DNA of 64,000 nt from Bacteroidetes bacterium HGW-Bacteroidetes-2 (GCA_002842575.1 PHDJ01000002.1:1-64000); one strand, 5' to 3'; positions 32,489-42,043 are shown, counted from the first letter of the stretch. Numbers and translations: made by a program. The notes: a model not told the origin generated them from the sequence alone.

Positions 32489-33523
32489 TTAACTTGCTTT
32501 TTCAACCTTCTTTGCTTCCTGCTTTTCGGCGTAAGCCATTGCAGCATCGCGCACCCATTCTCCATTGTTCCATGCATTAACTCTTGCAGACATTCGCTCT
32601 TTATTACATGGGCCGTGGCCTTTTACTACTTGCCAGAATTCGTCCCAATTTATAGTTCCAAAATCGTATTTACCTTCAGCTTCATTCCATTTTAAATCGG
32701 CGTCGGGAATGGTTATTCCCAAAATATCTGCCTGCGGCACCGTTTGGTCAATAAACTGCTGGCGGAGTTCGTCATTGGTTTTTCGTTTTAGCTTCCATTT
32801 CATGGATTGTGCGGTGTGAACAGATTCATCATCTGTGGGACCTAGCATCATTAATGAGGGCCACCACCAGCGGTTCAAGGCGTCTTGTGCCATTTCCTTT
32901 TGCTCGGGCGTGCCATTGCAAAGAGTGAGCATAATTTCGTAACCCTGACGTTGATGAAAACTTTCTTCCTTGCATACACGCACCATTGCACGGGCGTAAG
33001 GGCCAAACGAGGTGTTACACAACGGCACCTGATTGATAATAGCAGCACCGTCAACCAACCAGCCAATGGCACCCATATCTGCCCAGGTTAATGTGGGATA
33101 ATTAAAGATACTGGAGTATTTTGCTTTTCCGGTGTGGAGTTGCTCGTAGAGCTCGTCTCTGGAAACGCCTAGGGTTTCGCAGGCGCTGTACAGATAAAGC
33201 CCGTGGCCGGCTTCATCTTGTATTTTAGCGAGCAGGGCTACTTTTCTGCGTAAAGAAGGTGCCCGGGTAATCCAGTTTCCTTCAGGCAGCATTCCTACAA
33301 TTTCAGAATGGGCGTGCTGTGAGATTTGCCTGATGTGCGTTTGACGGTACTTTTCTGGCATCCAGTCTTTGGGTTCGATTTTCTCGTCGCGCGCTATTTT
33401 GGCTTCAAAAATTTGTTGCAGGTTTTTTATTTCTTTTTCGCTCATAATCCTCACCCCAACCCCTCTCCCAAGGAGAGGGGCTTTTGGGAATTTATTTTTG
33501 GTTTTCAATTTATGTTTCGTCAT
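32489..33523 (-). CDS. paaA: Phenylacetyl-CoA epoxidase catalytic subunit PaaA
   Basis: Di-iron monooxygenase subunit that epoxidises the ring of phenylacetyl-CoA. Ligand helices are visible as [33 protein letters not shown] and the [14 protein letters not shown] region. The frame opens at 33523, but residues 1-26 read through a palindromic repeat ([13 protein letters not shown]). The native start is probably MSEKEIKNL at 33445 and either start keeps the frame. A palindrome and a hairpin separate it from paaE. Confidence 0.92.
   Translation of the reverse strand: MTKHKLKTKNKFPKAPLLGRGVGVRIMSEKEIKNLQQIFEAKIARDEKIEPKDWMPEKYRQTHIRQISQHAHSEIVGMLPEGNWITRAPSLRRKVALLAKIQDEAGHGLYLYSACETLGVSRDELYEQLHTGKAKYSSIFNYPTLTWADMGAIGWLVDGAAIINQVPLCNTSFGPYARAMVRVCKEESFHQRQGYEIMLTLCNGTPEQKEMAQDALNRWWWPSLMMLGPTDDESVHTAQSMKWKLKRKTNDELRQQFIDQTVPQADILGITIPDADLKWNEAEGKYDFGTINWDEFWQVVKGHGPCNKERMSARVNAWNNGEWVRDAAMAYAEKQEAKKVEKAS
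33448..33485. repeat. GC palindrome at the paaA start
   Basis: CCTCACCCCAACCCCTCTCC, CAA, GGAGAGGGG. If the upstream ATG is used it encodes LLGRGVGV. The same CCCCAACCCC core is found in alaS and in the GSCFA gene. Confidence 0.8.
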
Positions 33524-33535
33524 TTGATTGACAAG

Positions 33536-33555
33536 ACACCCGCATAAGCGGGTGT
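33536..33555. repeat. Hairpin between paaE and paaA
   Basis: ACACCCGC / GCGGGTGT around ATAA, 4 bp after the paaE stop. Could be a processing or attenuation site within the operon, or one more copy of the GCGGG palindrome family. Confidence 0.6.
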
Positions 33556-33559
33556 TTGG

Positions 33560-34633
33560 TTAGACGTCAAAGTCTAATACAATTTTATCTGATGTTGGCA
33601 CTGCCTGACAGCTTAAAATAAGTTGTTGAGCTACTTCTTTTTCATCTAAGGCATAGTTAATTTTCATGGCTATTGTTCCTTCTATAAGCCGGCATTTGCA
33701 GGTGCTACAAACGCCACCTTTGCAAGCAAACGGCAAATCTGCCCCTGCTGCAAGTGCACCGTCTAAAATGTTATCATATTCCTCACTCATGGTAAAGTGA
33801 AATTCTTTCCCAGCATCTAATATTGTTATATCTGTACCAATGACTTTACTTTCTAGTGCTGCTTCTACGCGTTTTTTATCCTCTTCGGTAATACCCGTAA
33901 CAAAGAGTTCATAATGAATTTTATCTTTACTAAGTCCGGCTTTCACCAACTCATCTTTTAGCAAGAAAATCATTTCTTCGGGTCCACAAATGAAGCATTC
34001 ATCCACATTTTCAATATCTATTAAAGAAGTGGTGAGTTGTTTGATTTTTTCGGAAGTAAATCTTCCGTTGAACAACTCGATATCCCGATGCTCTTTGGTT
34101 AAAAAATAAAATATTTCGAATCTTCCGAAAAACGTGTTTCGCAAGGCTTCAATTTCTTCTTTAAATATAATGGATTTTGCGGTTCTGTTCAAGTAAAATA
34201 ACTTGAATTTAGCATTTGGTTCTAAAGTAAGATGTGTTTTAATGATGGAAAGTATGGGTGTTATTCCGCTTCCAGCTGCAAATGTTACATAAGTTTTTTC
34301 TTGATTTGGATTGACCTCAACGCCAAAATTTCCCGAAGGTGGCATAATTTCCAGCACATCGCCTGCTTTTAATTTTTTTGCAACATAATTGGAAAACTTA
34401 CCCTCAAAAATTTGTTTAACGGCTACTTTCCACTCTTTATCTAAAGGGCTTGAACAGAGAGAGTACGATCTTCGCACATCTTCTTTATTAATCATTGCTT
34501 TTAGGGTAAGATGTTGCCCTTGACGATATGCAAATTCTTGTTGTAATTCTTTGGGGATATCAAAGGCTATGACCGCACAGTCTTTGGTGTCTTTATAGAC
34601 CTCTTTTACAGGTATTTTATAAAATTTTGACAT
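33560..34633 (-). CDS. paaE: Phenylacetyl-CoA epoxidase reductase PaaE
   Basis: 357 residues. The FAD-binding domain has RRSYSLCSSP and the NADPH domain has FAAGSGITPILSII and CFICGPEEM. The C-terminal plant-type [2Fe-2S] ferredoxin domain carries its ligands in CKGGVCSTCKCRLIEG and LSCQ. It feeds electrons from NADPH to PaaA. First gene of the operon, directly behind the promoter/operator at 34667-34698. Confidence 0.9.
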   Translation of the reverse strand: MSKFYKIPVKEVYKDTKDCAVIAFDIPKELQQEFAYRQGQHLTLKAMINKEDVRRSYSLCSSPLDKEWKVAVKQIFEGKFSNYVAKKLKAGDVLEIMPPSGNFGVEVNPNQEKTYVTFAAGSGITPILSIIKTHLTLEPNAKFKLFYLNRTAKSIIFKEEIEALRNTFFGRFEIFYFLTKEHRDIELFNGRFTSEKIKQLTTSLIDIENVDECFICGPEEMIFLLKDELVKAGLSKDKIHYELFVTGITEEDKKRVEAALESKVIGTDITILDAGKEFHFTMSEEYDNILDGALAAGADLPFACKGGVCSTCKCRLIEGTIAMKINYALDEKEVAQQLILSCQAVPTSDKIVLDFDV

Positions 34634-34666
34634 AGATTACGAAGCTAACTAAATTTTGAACAAAAA

Positions 34667-34698
34667 CAAAACTAACGATTGTTAGTTACATTTGCAAA
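34667..34698 (-). promoter_or_regulatory. Promoter of the paa operon
   Basis: On the minus strand TTTG (34695-34698), 20 bp, then TAGTTTTG (34667-34674), which matches the Bacteroidota TTTG / TAnnTTTG consensus. Transcription should start near 34660, about 27 nt before paaE. Confidence 0.7.
34670..34687. promoter_or_regulatory. Operator palindrome for the TetR regulator
   Basis: AACTAAC / GTTAGTT with a GATT centre, perfect 7-bp arms. It overlaps the -7 box and the spacer of the paaE promoter, so binding would block RNA polymerase. Adjacent to the TetR gene. Confidence 0.65.
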
Positions 34699-34748
34699 TT
34701 ATCTATTTTCACTTCTCCTTTGTTTTGTAGAAGTGGTGTGTTTATTTC

Positions 34749-35318
34749 TTATCGTATTATACCATTTAATAATGTTTCTGGCATGTCTTCTTTTAGTTTT
34801 TTGGCGTCAACCCCTCCTTTTTTGGTATACCACAAATAAAGGGTTCTAAGAGTGGAAAGCAATGAAAACAGGATAATTTCAGGATCTCTCGCTACTATTT
34901 CACCATTAGCTATTCCGGTATTGAGGATGCTTCTAAAATTGTTTTCATAGGCATCCCGCATTTGAATAAAATAAGCCAAATTGCCTTCTAAGTGCATCCA
35001 ATCATTATTTAATGCGGCTAATGCATCGGCGTTTTCTATGGTAATGTCAATGTGTAACTCTATGATATGCCTTAATTTTTGATAGGTGGTTTCTTTCGAT
35101 TCTACGATGGTTTGCATTTTGGCGGTAAATTGTTCTGCTATCTGGATGATGATGGTATCTAAAATTTCTTGTTTGGATTGTATATGGTTGTATAAACTGG
35201 CTGCTTTTATTTCCATTTTGTCTGCAATATCTCTCATGGTTATAGCACTATATCCTTTTTCTTTAAACAGTTTTGCTGCAACGGCGATAATTTTATCTTT
35301 TCTGGTATTTTTATTCAT
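34749..35318 (-). CDS. TetR/AcrR-family regulator of the paa operon
   Basis: 189 residues. The N-terminal HTH is clear (KLFKEKGYSAITMRDIADKM then EIKAASLYNHIQSKQEIL), followed by an all-helical ligand domain. It is the gene directly before paaE in the same direction, with an 18-bp palindrome over the intervening promoter. By analogy with PaaR-type repressors, it probably releases DNA on binding phenylacetyl-CoA. The ligand is inference. Confidence 0.85.
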   Translation of the reverse strand: MNKNTRKDKIIAVAAKLFKEKGYSAITMRDIADKMEIKAASLYNHIQSKQEILDTIIIQIAEQFTAKMQTIVESKETTYQKLRHIIELHIDITIENADALAALNNDWMHLEGNLAYFIQMRDAYENNFRSILNTGIANGEIVARDPEIILFSLLSTLRTLYLWYTKKGGVDAKKLKEDMPETLLNGIIR

Positions 35319-35341
35319 GAAGGCTTTTGATTGTAAACGTA

Positions 35342-35956
35342 TTATAATTTTAATTTCTGAAGTGTTTCTTGATTTTCAATTATATCTTCATTGTATTTTA
35401 ATGTCCATCCAAGTGTGTTGGTAAGAATATAAATTTTTTGCAATTCGCTTATCAGTCTGTTTTTTGCATTCCATTTTAAATCTGAGTTGTTAATTTTACT
35501 TTCTATAAGTCTATCCACTCGCTGTTTTACGATATTATAATCTTTTGCGTCAAACTGGTTTAAATAATCTTGTGTAACATCATAATATTCAATGCTTGGG
35601 TAGATGTTAATTTCTTCTTTTGGAATATAAGAAATGGTTACTGTTTTTGCTTTCTGATCTATCTTGGAAACTATTTTACTTAGATCATAACCAACCGTTA
35701 CTTTTGCATTAACAATCACTAAGGCTTTTTTTCTGGCGGAAAGCACATCAAAATATAATTTTTTGGAATCTTCGTAGGTAAAAACTTGCGAAAAATAGCC
35801 CTCTGTTACCACGAGCTTTCCTACGTTAATAAGTTCCTTTTGAATAAGTGCGGTACGCTCCAAAAGTTGGTGTCTTTTTTGGTTTTTATTTTCACAATAT
35901 CGGAAAGCAAATACAAAAATGAGTGTAAGAATGGCTCCTATTAGTATTTTTTGCAC
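35342..35956 (-). CDS. DUF4230 membrane-anchored protein
   Basis: 204 residues with an N-terminal membrane anchor (ILIGAILTLIFVFAFRYC) and a mixed alpha/beta body with LVVTEGYFSQVFTYEDSKKL and KTVTISYIPKEEINIYPSIE, as in DUF4230 proteins. Family function is not established. It ends 24 bp before the TetR gene, so the two may be co-transcribed. Confidence 0.75.
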   Translation of the reverse strand: MQKILIGAILTLIFVFAFRYCENKNQKRHQLLERTALIQKELINVGKLVVTEGYFSQVFTYEDSKKLYFDVLSARKKALVIVNAKVTVGYDLSKIVSKIDQKAKTVTISYIPKEEINIYPSIEYYDVTQDYLNQFDAKDYNIVKQRVDRLIESKINNSDLKWNAKNRLISELQKIYILTNTLGWTLKYNEDIIENQETLQKLKL

Positions 35957-36047
35957 GGTTTATTTTTATGTAAAAATAGGAAAATTTCTTCTTTCTATTT
36001 TTTTTTAACCAAAGGCACATTTTAAACAAGGATAAAAAAGTAACTAT

Positions 36048-36698
36048 TTAAATGATGTTATACCTTTTGGCTTTTTGTACAGCTTCAAGTTTGCTGTGTA
36101 CTTGTAATTTTTTGTAGATATTTTCGATATGTTTACGCACAGTACTTGGTGATAGAAAAATATTTTCAGCAATAGCAATATAGCTTAAACCCTTACTTAA
36201 TTGTTCAAGCACTTCTGCTTCTCGAGAGGTCAGGGAAATATCGTTTTTATCTTGCAGATTTTCTATATCAATGGGGTTTCTAAGTAATTTCAGAGTTTTT
36301 AATGCGATGGAAGGATTCATTGCTGCTCCACCGTTTAGAGTTTCGATAATGCCTTTGTGTAACTGTTGGGGATTTACTTCTTTGAGTAAATAGCCATCTG
36401 CGCCTGCTTTTATAGCGTTAAAAATATTTTCATCATTATCAAAAACCGTGAGCATAATGATCTTAATTTGTGGGTATTTTTGTTTTACAATTTGGGTGGT
36501 TTCAATTCCGTTGAGTACTGGCATTTCTATGTCCATTAAAATTAAGTCTAGGTGATGGTTATCTTCTAATTTAATGAGCAATTCTGAGCCATTTAAAGAG
36601 GTGTGTTTTATGGAAATATCATCAAAAAAAGAAAGTTTCTCTTTGATACTGTGAATCAAAAAAGAATTATCGTCAACAATGGCTATTTTTAAAAACAT
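36048..36698 (-). CDS. NarL/LuxR-family response regulator
   Basis: Receiver domain (1-120) with the acidic pocket in AIVDDN, phospho-Asp in LILMDIEMPVLNGI and Lys in GYLLKEV. C-terminal LuxR HTH reads SLTSREAEVLEQLSKGLSYI, AIAENIFLSPSTVRKHIENI. It pairs with the histidine kinase gene just upstream (70-bp gap). A perfect 20-bp palindrome in that gap may be its binding site. Confidence 0.9.
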   Translation of the reverse strand: MFLKIAIVDDNSFLIHSIKEKLSFFDDISIKHTSLNGSELLIKLEDNHHLDLILMDIEMPVLNGIETTQIVKQKYPQIKIIMLTVFDNDENIFNAIKAGADGYLLKEVNPQQLHKGIIETLNGGAAMNPSIALKTLKLLRNPIDIENLQDKNDISLTSREAEVLEQLSKGLSYIAIAENIFLSPSTVRKHIENIYKKLQVHSKLEAVQKAKRYNII

Positions 36699-36749
36699 TA
36701 TGTCTGTGTTTTAATAAATTTAAAGTTATGTAATTTATAGGTTATTTTT

Positions 36750-36769
36750 AATAAGGCAATTGCCTTATT
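36750..36769. promoter_or_regulatory. Palindrome, copy 1 (candidate response-regulator site)
   Basis: Perfect 20-bp palindrome, arms AATAAGGCAA / TTGCCTTATT. It lies 52 bp before the response-regulator start and its last base is the first base of the kinase stop codon. Recurs with a single base changed at 42396-42415. Confidence 0.5.
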
Positions 36770-38769
36770 TAAGAGGCTTCTTTTTGTTGAGATAATTCTT
36801 CTTTTTTTAAAAACAATAAAATTTTAGTTCCTTTATTTTTTCTGCTTTCTATATTTAACTTTGCCATTATTTCTTTTGCTCTTTTTTGCATATTATATAT
36901 ACCGTTGCCCAATTCCACTTTTTCTAAATCAAAGCCCACACCATCATCTTGAATTTTAATTTCAATTTCATTTGGAGTTTCACTTATGTGAATATGAATA
37001 TTTTTTGCACACGCATATTTAAGTGAATTGTGCAAAGCCTCTTGAATGATACGATAGATATTCATTCCCTCCACAGAGGTAAAGTGTTGTTTTTGATTTA
37101 CTTCCTCAGATACTTCAAAATTAAAATTTATGAATTCGGATACTTCTCTTGTTTTATTGATGAAATTAGTAATTCGACTGTTTAGGTCTTCAAAGGAAAT
37201 TTGAGTTTTGTTCATGGCCCAAATGGTATCTCTTAACTCAAAAATAGTGTTTGATGTAAACTGGCTTATATCCCGAAGCCTGTCGCCCAATTTTTCATCT
37301 TGCAGTTTGAATCCATATTTAATCGCATCCATAGTTGAAATAATGAACGTGAGTTGTGCACCTATGTTGTCATGCAAATCACGCGAAATGCGAAGGCGTT
37401 GTTCTTGCAGTTCATTTTGGATAGCAATCTGGTTTAAGGCGTCTTTTAATTCTGCCTCTTTTCGTAATTGTTGGTTTTTGAGTTTTTGTTGGGTATAGAT
37501 TAAAAATCCTAAAATTGCTATAAACAGTGTTAATGCTAAAGTGCCGTATATAAGCAAGTTTTTTCGACCTATTTTTAGTTCATTTTCAGCTAGAGCTGCG
37601 CGGGTTTCTGCCAGTTGAATTTCTTTTTCTTGGGTTTTAAATTTTACTTCTAAACCAGCAATAGCTTTTGCATTATTACTAGAAAAAATACTGTCGTTAA
37701 TAGCAATAAATTCTGCTAAAAGTTTGCTTCCTTTATTGATATTATTAAGCATAAAATGACTTTCTGAAGCACTTTTATATAATGTCCCTGCAAAGTTTTT
37801 TAGTTGAGGATTTTTTTCTAAAACTTGAAACCCTTTAGTTGCATAGAAAAGTGCTTCAATTGGCTGATTAAGCGCAACAAATGCTGCTGTTAAATTTCCA
37901 TACGTACTCAAATCAGATTTTGGGTTTTCTCCAATAATTTCAGGTCTTTCTAATGCTTTTTTGTAAAATTCAATTGCCTTTTCATAATTTTCCATTTCAT
38001 AGTAAACGCTAGCTAGGTTATCAAAAAATGCATAATAATTACGTGTGTTTTTTGACTTTTCAGAAAGGGCTATTGCTCGTTCATAGGCTTTTATGGATTT
38101 ATCATATTGATAAAGGGATTTATAACATACTCCTAAATTAGATAGTGATGTAGCTTGTTCTGAATCAAGATTTAAATCTTCTCTTATTTTTAAGGCTTTT
38201 TTATGATGTTCAATGGCTTTTTCATATTGTTTTAACTCCTGATAAATAAGTCCAATATTATTAAGATAAATGGCTTCGCCCTGAATATTTTTAGAACTAT
38301 TTGACCTATTCATCTCTAATGCCTGATAAAAATAATTAAGGGCTTGTTCAAAACTTCCATTGTTCCAATTAAACATGCCAAGGTTATTCAGAGACATTTG
38401 CTCAATATTTTTGAAGTTGTTTTTACGACTTAGGTCCAGGCCTTTTTTAAAATAAAAACGAGCAGAATCTTTTTGACCGGTAACATCAAAGTAAATTCCT
38501 TTTGTATTGGTAAGTTCATTGTAACCAAAGTCAAAATTATTATTTTTTGCATCTTTTAACCCTTTGTTTAAAAGAGTTTTAGCGCGCTCAATGTCATTAA
38601 AAATAAAATAAAAAGAAACTTGATTTGTGAGTCGCAACTTTATGGAGTCGTTTGAGGTTGTTTCAATAACCCTAAGTAAACTGTCTATTTTTTGGGGCGA
38701 TTGTGAAGTGCCTAAGTAAACAAAACCCAGTATTGCCAATAATAGAATTCCATTCTTTTTCATAAACAT
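36769..38769 (-). CDS. TPR sensor histidine kinase
   Basis: 666 residues: signal peptide, TPR repeats (~45-340; for example AIYLNNIGLIYQELKQYEKA), one membrane helix (~405-423, ALTLFIAILGFLIY) and a coiled linker. The HisKA_3 domain has its His in RISRDLHDNIGAQLTFI, and the HATPase has QEALHNSLKYA and DDGVGFDLE. The TPR part lies in the periplasm and the kinase in the cytoplasm. Partner is the LuxR-type regulator at 36048. The signal sensed is unknown. Confidence 0.9.
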   Translation of the reverse strand: MFMKKNGILLLAILGFVYLGTSQSPQKIDSLLRVIETTSNDSIKLRLTNQVSFYFIFNDIERAKTLLNKGLKDAKNNNFDFGYNELTNTKGIYFDVTGQKDSARFYFKKGLDLSRKNNFKNIEQMSLNNLGMFNWNNGSFEQALNYFYQALEMNRSNSSKNIQGEAIYLNNIGLIYQELKQYEKAIEHHKKALKIREDLNLDSEQATSLSNLGVCYKSLYQYDKSIKAYERAIALSEKSKNTRNYYAFFDNLASVYYEMENYEKAIEFYKKALERPEIIGENPKSDLSTYGNLTAAFVALNQPIEALFYATKGFQVLEKNPQLKNFAGTLYKSASESHFMLNNINKGSKLLAEFIAINDSIFSSNNAKAIAGLEVKFKTQEKEIQLAETRAALAENELKIGRKNLLIYGTLALTLFIAILGFLIYTQQKLKNQQLRKEAELKDALNQIAIQNELQEQRLRISRDLHDNIGAQLTFIISTMDAIKYGFKLQDEKLGDRLRDISQFTSNTIFELRDTIWAMNKTQISFEDLNSRITNFINKTREVSEFINFNFEVSEEVNQKQHFTSVEGMNIYRIIQEALHNSLKYACAKNIHIHISETPNEIEIKIQDDGVGFDLEKVELGNGIYNMQKRAKEIMAKLNIESRKNKGTKILLFLKKEELSQQKEAS

Positions 38770-38878
38770 AATAATACCAAAATGGATTACATACTATAAA
38801 TTTAAACAAAATGAGATAGATATCTATATTTTTTTTGTATTTAAAGTGCTTTATTTTAATTTATTAGGTTTTATACCC

Positions 38879-39232
38879 TTAATTCTGCAATGCATTCAAA
38901 AACAATTTTAAATCTATCCATCTGCTTTTAAGAACCAAAATAGCTGTGTAAAATTTCTTTTGTTTTTCATTAAAATTATCTTCTGAAAAGGCATCAATTT
39001 TGCCTTTTTCTTGACACATAATTAGTTGTTTAAAATAATTGGTGTTGATTTTATGAATGAATTGTTGTTTATATATTAATATACTTGTCCTAATTATATA
39101 GATGAAACCAAGCAGAATAAAAACAATAATTACGAAAAAAAACAAATATTCAACCTCTTGATTTACTATGCTTTCTGTAAAATTTATTCTAAATTTTTGT
39201 AAAATCATTCCTAAATTTTTTATCAAAATCAT
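38879..39232 (-). CDS. Small membrane protein, unknown
   Basis: 117 residues with one strong membrane helix (YLFFFVIIVFILLGFIYIIR, ~29-50) and a basic C-terminal half. No family recognised. It lies upstream of the kinase in the same direction. The 241-bp gap before it (39233-39473) is AT-rich with no recognisable signal. Confidence 0.55.
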   Translation of the reverse strand: MILIKNLGMILQKFRINFTESIVNQEVEYLFFFVIIVFILLGFIYIIRTSILIYKQQFIHKINTNYFKQLIMCQEKGKIDAFSEDNFNEKQKKFYTAILVLKSRWIDLKLFLNALQN

Positions 39233-39473
39233 TTGATGTGGTTTACATATTTAAAAAACAGGTTACCTTCAGCATATTTTTAATTTGGTGCAAGTCTTAT
39301 TTCATAATGATTATGAAAATATATTTTCGGTCATTTCTCAGAAAAACACTATTTTTTTTTTAAAAAGTTTACAGCCTAAAAAATGAATAGCCCTTTATGT
39401 GCAAGTAACGTTTTTTTATAGGAGGCGTACAAGTAAAACTATCGTCACAATTATAAAAACCCATAAAGATGTA

Positions 39474-41342
39474 CTAGTTTAATAGATAGGCCTCAATTTT
39501 ATTACCATTACTATAATATAAAACACCTTCTATTTCATCCACTTCATACACGGGTTTTTTATCATTCAATATTACTTCTTTAGTTATTTTTCCTGTGTCT
39601 TTGCTAACTTTTACGAGTCCAACGCCACTATCGGTTTTGGTAAGTATAAATTGAGAATCTTGAGTTTGCGTACTAGCTTTAAATCTTTTTGCCATTTCAT
39701 TAAAAGAAGCGGTGCCAATAGCTGAAAACATTTCTGAATTTCTGTTAGCTTGGGCACCATATTCATTATAATATCCCAATGAATTTTTGTTTGCACCGGC
39801 AACTGCAGCTTGTTGTGTTGCTAGAGCTGTTGAAGTAACCGCTAAAACGCCCATTGCAATTTTTCCGAAAGTACTTATGCCTGGAGATTTAAAATAGGCA
39901 TTGAATTTTTCAGAGCCTGCCGGATCTATTAAAAACATATTCTGACTAGATCCTACAAAGATATTTCCATTTCTTATCTCCATGCTTGTAGGGCCTTCTT
40001 TTTCCTCAAATTTTAATTTTGACAATGAACTAAAATCTCCTGTATTTTCATCAACGGCAATAATTTCACTATCTGTAGCAATTAAGTAGCGTTTGTTTGC
40101 TGCATCATAGGTAGATTCAACGCCATTTGTGCGTTTAAATTTCAAAGGTTTTTTCCAAACAGTTTCACCAGAATTCAAGTTTACAATGTTAGCGTCTTCT
40201 TCCGTTATGTAAATAAGACCTTGTGGAGTTTTTGCCATTACATGAATGTTTTCACCTGTATTTAAAGGTTTTTTAAATAATGGTTTTCCATCGTAAGAAA
40301 TTTTATTTATACCTCCTTGTTGAATGCCAAATAATATTCCATCTTCCATAATATAGAAATGCTGAACATATCCTTTAGTTTTTGGTGCTTTTTCCCATAA
40401 ATCCTGACCTGTTTTTGCGCTTAAAAACCCTATTTCAGATTCATCTTTTGCAGAAAATACGCTACTGCTTCCGCCGCTACTTTTGTTACTTACAATGGCT
40501 AAGCCTTGCGGAGTAATTTCAAAATTAACTACTTGCCCTTTAACTTTTGCTGGTTTTTCCCAAAGTTCTTTTCCTGTTTTTGGATCTATTTTATAAATTT
40601 CAGTGTTTGAACCTGAAGCATTGCTTTCAAAAGCATATATTTCATTGCCCGTGTCATCTACGGTCATCCAGTTTGCATTTTTTACTTTGTTTTCCCAAAG
40701 GGTTGTTCCGTTAAATGTTTTTGCGATTATACCTTTTGAGGTTGGAATAAGAATTTTGTCATTAAGCAAAAATGAATCTCCTGTTACAGCATAGTAGCCA
40801 GCTGTTGTTTTACCGGGCTCAAACATATAAAAAGAGAAATCTAAATGGCCTGTTCCAAGATCATAAACAGCAATTTTAGGAGTGTTGTTTTCAGCAATTC
40901 CACCCCCTTTTTGAAGTCCGCTAATAATTAATTTGTTTTGGGGTATTGCTACTGTTTCTGTAGATACCTGTTTCCAATTATCTCTTTCTGAACCAAAAAG
41001 TAATTTTCCTGAAACATAATCAATTACCGTTTTTTTTGAACTAATGTTTGCAAAACCTCCTTGTGAAATAACAATATAAGGAGAGTTTGGCACAAAATAA
41101 TATTCTTCTGGTTTTACATTTCCATATTCTGTAAACTTAAAATGTAAATCTTTACCTTTTGGCTTAATACAAATAAGCCCGTCTTTTGTAGCGGCAACAA
41201 GGATACCTGCTTCTGTAAGCTTCATTTCATTTACTTTAGCGCCTAAGTCATAGGTGTAATCGATGTTTGTTTTTTGAGACATCAACACGGTAGTTGAAAT
41301 CATAAAAAAGAAAAATAACGAAAAGTGGACAGCTTTTTTCAT
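39474..41342 (-). CDS. Exported PQQ-like beta-propeller protein
   Basis: 622 residues: a signal peptide and repeated propeller blades with GxxLWE/KxxW signatures (TGKELWEKPAKVKG, TGQDLWEKAPKTKG, SGETVWKKPLKFKR). No PQQ-enzyme catalytic residues are seen, so it is likely a scaffold or sensor rather than a dehydrogenase. One short hydrophobic segment near 500 (ISTFGKIAMGVLAVTSTALA) could be a membrane or hinge stretch. Periplasmic or surface location expected. Confidence 0.75.
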   Translation of the reverse strand: MKKAVHFSLFFFFMISTTVLMSQKTNIDYTYDLGAKVNEMKLTEAGILVAATKDGLICIKPKGKDLHFKFTEYGNVKPEEYYFVPNSPYIVISQGGFANISSKKTVIDYVSGKLLFGSERDNWKQVSTETVAIPQNKLIISGLQKGGGIAENNTPKIAVYDLGTGHLDFSFYMFEPGKTTAGYYAVTGDSFLLNDKILIPTSKGIIAKTFNGTTLWENKVKNANWMTVDDTGNEIYAFESNASGSNTEIYKIDPKTGKELWEKPAKVKGQVVNFEITPQGLAIVSNKSSGGSSSVFSAKDESEIGFLSAKTGQDLWEKAPKTKGYVQHFYIMEDGILFGIQQGGINKISYDGKPLFKKPLNTGENIHVMAKTPQGLIYITEEDANIVNLNSGETVWKKPLKFKRTNGVESTYDAANKRYLIATDSEIIAVDENTGDFSSLSKLKFEEKEGPTSMEIRNGNIFVGSSQNMFLIDPAGSEKFNAYFKSPGISTFGKIAMGVLAVTSTALATQQAAVAGANKNSLGYYNEYGAQANRNSEMFSAIGTASFNEMAKRFKASTQTQDSQFILTKTDSGVGLVKVSKDTGKITKEVILNDKKPVYEVDEIEGVLYYSNGNKIEAYLLN

Positions 41343-41418
41343 AATAGTGGTTGATTAGTTTTTCTGCTAATTTCAAGTTTAGACTTGTGCAAATCAATAC
41401 GTCAAATGCCGTATAATA

Positions 41419-41452
41419 AATAGAGCCAGAATTTTAAAATTCCGGCTCTATT
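41419..41452 (-). terminator. Hairpin terminator after the DUF6252-like lipoprotein
   Basis: AATAGAGCC and GAATTTT pair with AAAATTC and GGCTCTATT with one A/C mismatch. Lies 24 bp beyond the lipoprotein stop. Confidence 0.7.
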
Positions 41453-41476
41453 ACATGGTTTATAAAAACCTTTGTT

Positions 41477-41998
41477 TTATTGAAAATCTACGTTAAAAGA
41501 TCCTTCTGTTATCGTTTTAAAAGTTCCATCGTTATTTTTACCAGTAAATTCGAAAGTTCCTTTTATGGTAGTAGCCGTTACTTCCGAAATTTGAATTTCA
41601 CCAGAAACTGAAGTATCATAAGGTGCTGTCCAAATTTGTGTTTCTAAAGGATTTTGTGCGTTACCTTCTACGTAATTTGCAACCACAAAAATATTTGCAC
41701 CTCCGCCAATAGGATATGTGCCTATTCCTTCAAAACCATTTATGGTAAAATTAAATCCTTTGCCATCCATGTTTGTTCCTTGAATTAAAACGGTGGTTAC
41801 ACCTCCAGCATCAACCTGCGTCGCGGTGGTAAGTTGTTTTGTTGAACTAATATTTGTGCCATTAACTTTAGCTTTTACGATTCCGGACGCTGCATTTCCG
41901 CCATCGCCACCGTCATCATTACTGCTACATGAAGTTGTCGTGAATATTAATGCTAAACCAATTAGCATTAAATACATTGTGTTTTTCATTGTTTTCAT
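41477..41998 (-). CDS. DUF6252-like lipoprotein
   Basis: 173 residues. The signal peptide ends in a lipobox (TTTSCSSNDDGGDGG), and the acidic SNDD stretch after the Cys is the usual surface-export signal in Flavobacteriia. The body begins GIVKAKVNGTNISSTKQL and ends FEFTGKNNDGTFKTITEGSF, a pattern of small DUF6252-type beta-sandwich lipoproteins. Function unknown. Own terminator downstream. Confidence 0.75.
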   Translation of the reverse strand: MKTMKNTMYLMLIGLALIFTTTSCSSNDDGGDGGNAASGIVKAKVNGTNISSTKQLTTATQVDAGGVTTVLIQGTNMDGKGFNFTINGFEGIGTYPIGGGANIFVVANYVEGNAQNPLETQIWTAPYDTSVSGEIQISEVTATTIKGTFEFTGKNNDGTFKTITEGSFNVDFQ

Positions 41999-42043
41999 TG
42001 TTTTATATATTAAAGGGTTAGTTATTTTATTTTTTAAATTATC

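Noticed and set aside
32231-32695. 154-residue plus-strand frame across paaB and paaA
   Set aside because: Runs antisense across two recognised genes and a palindrome; composition artefact.
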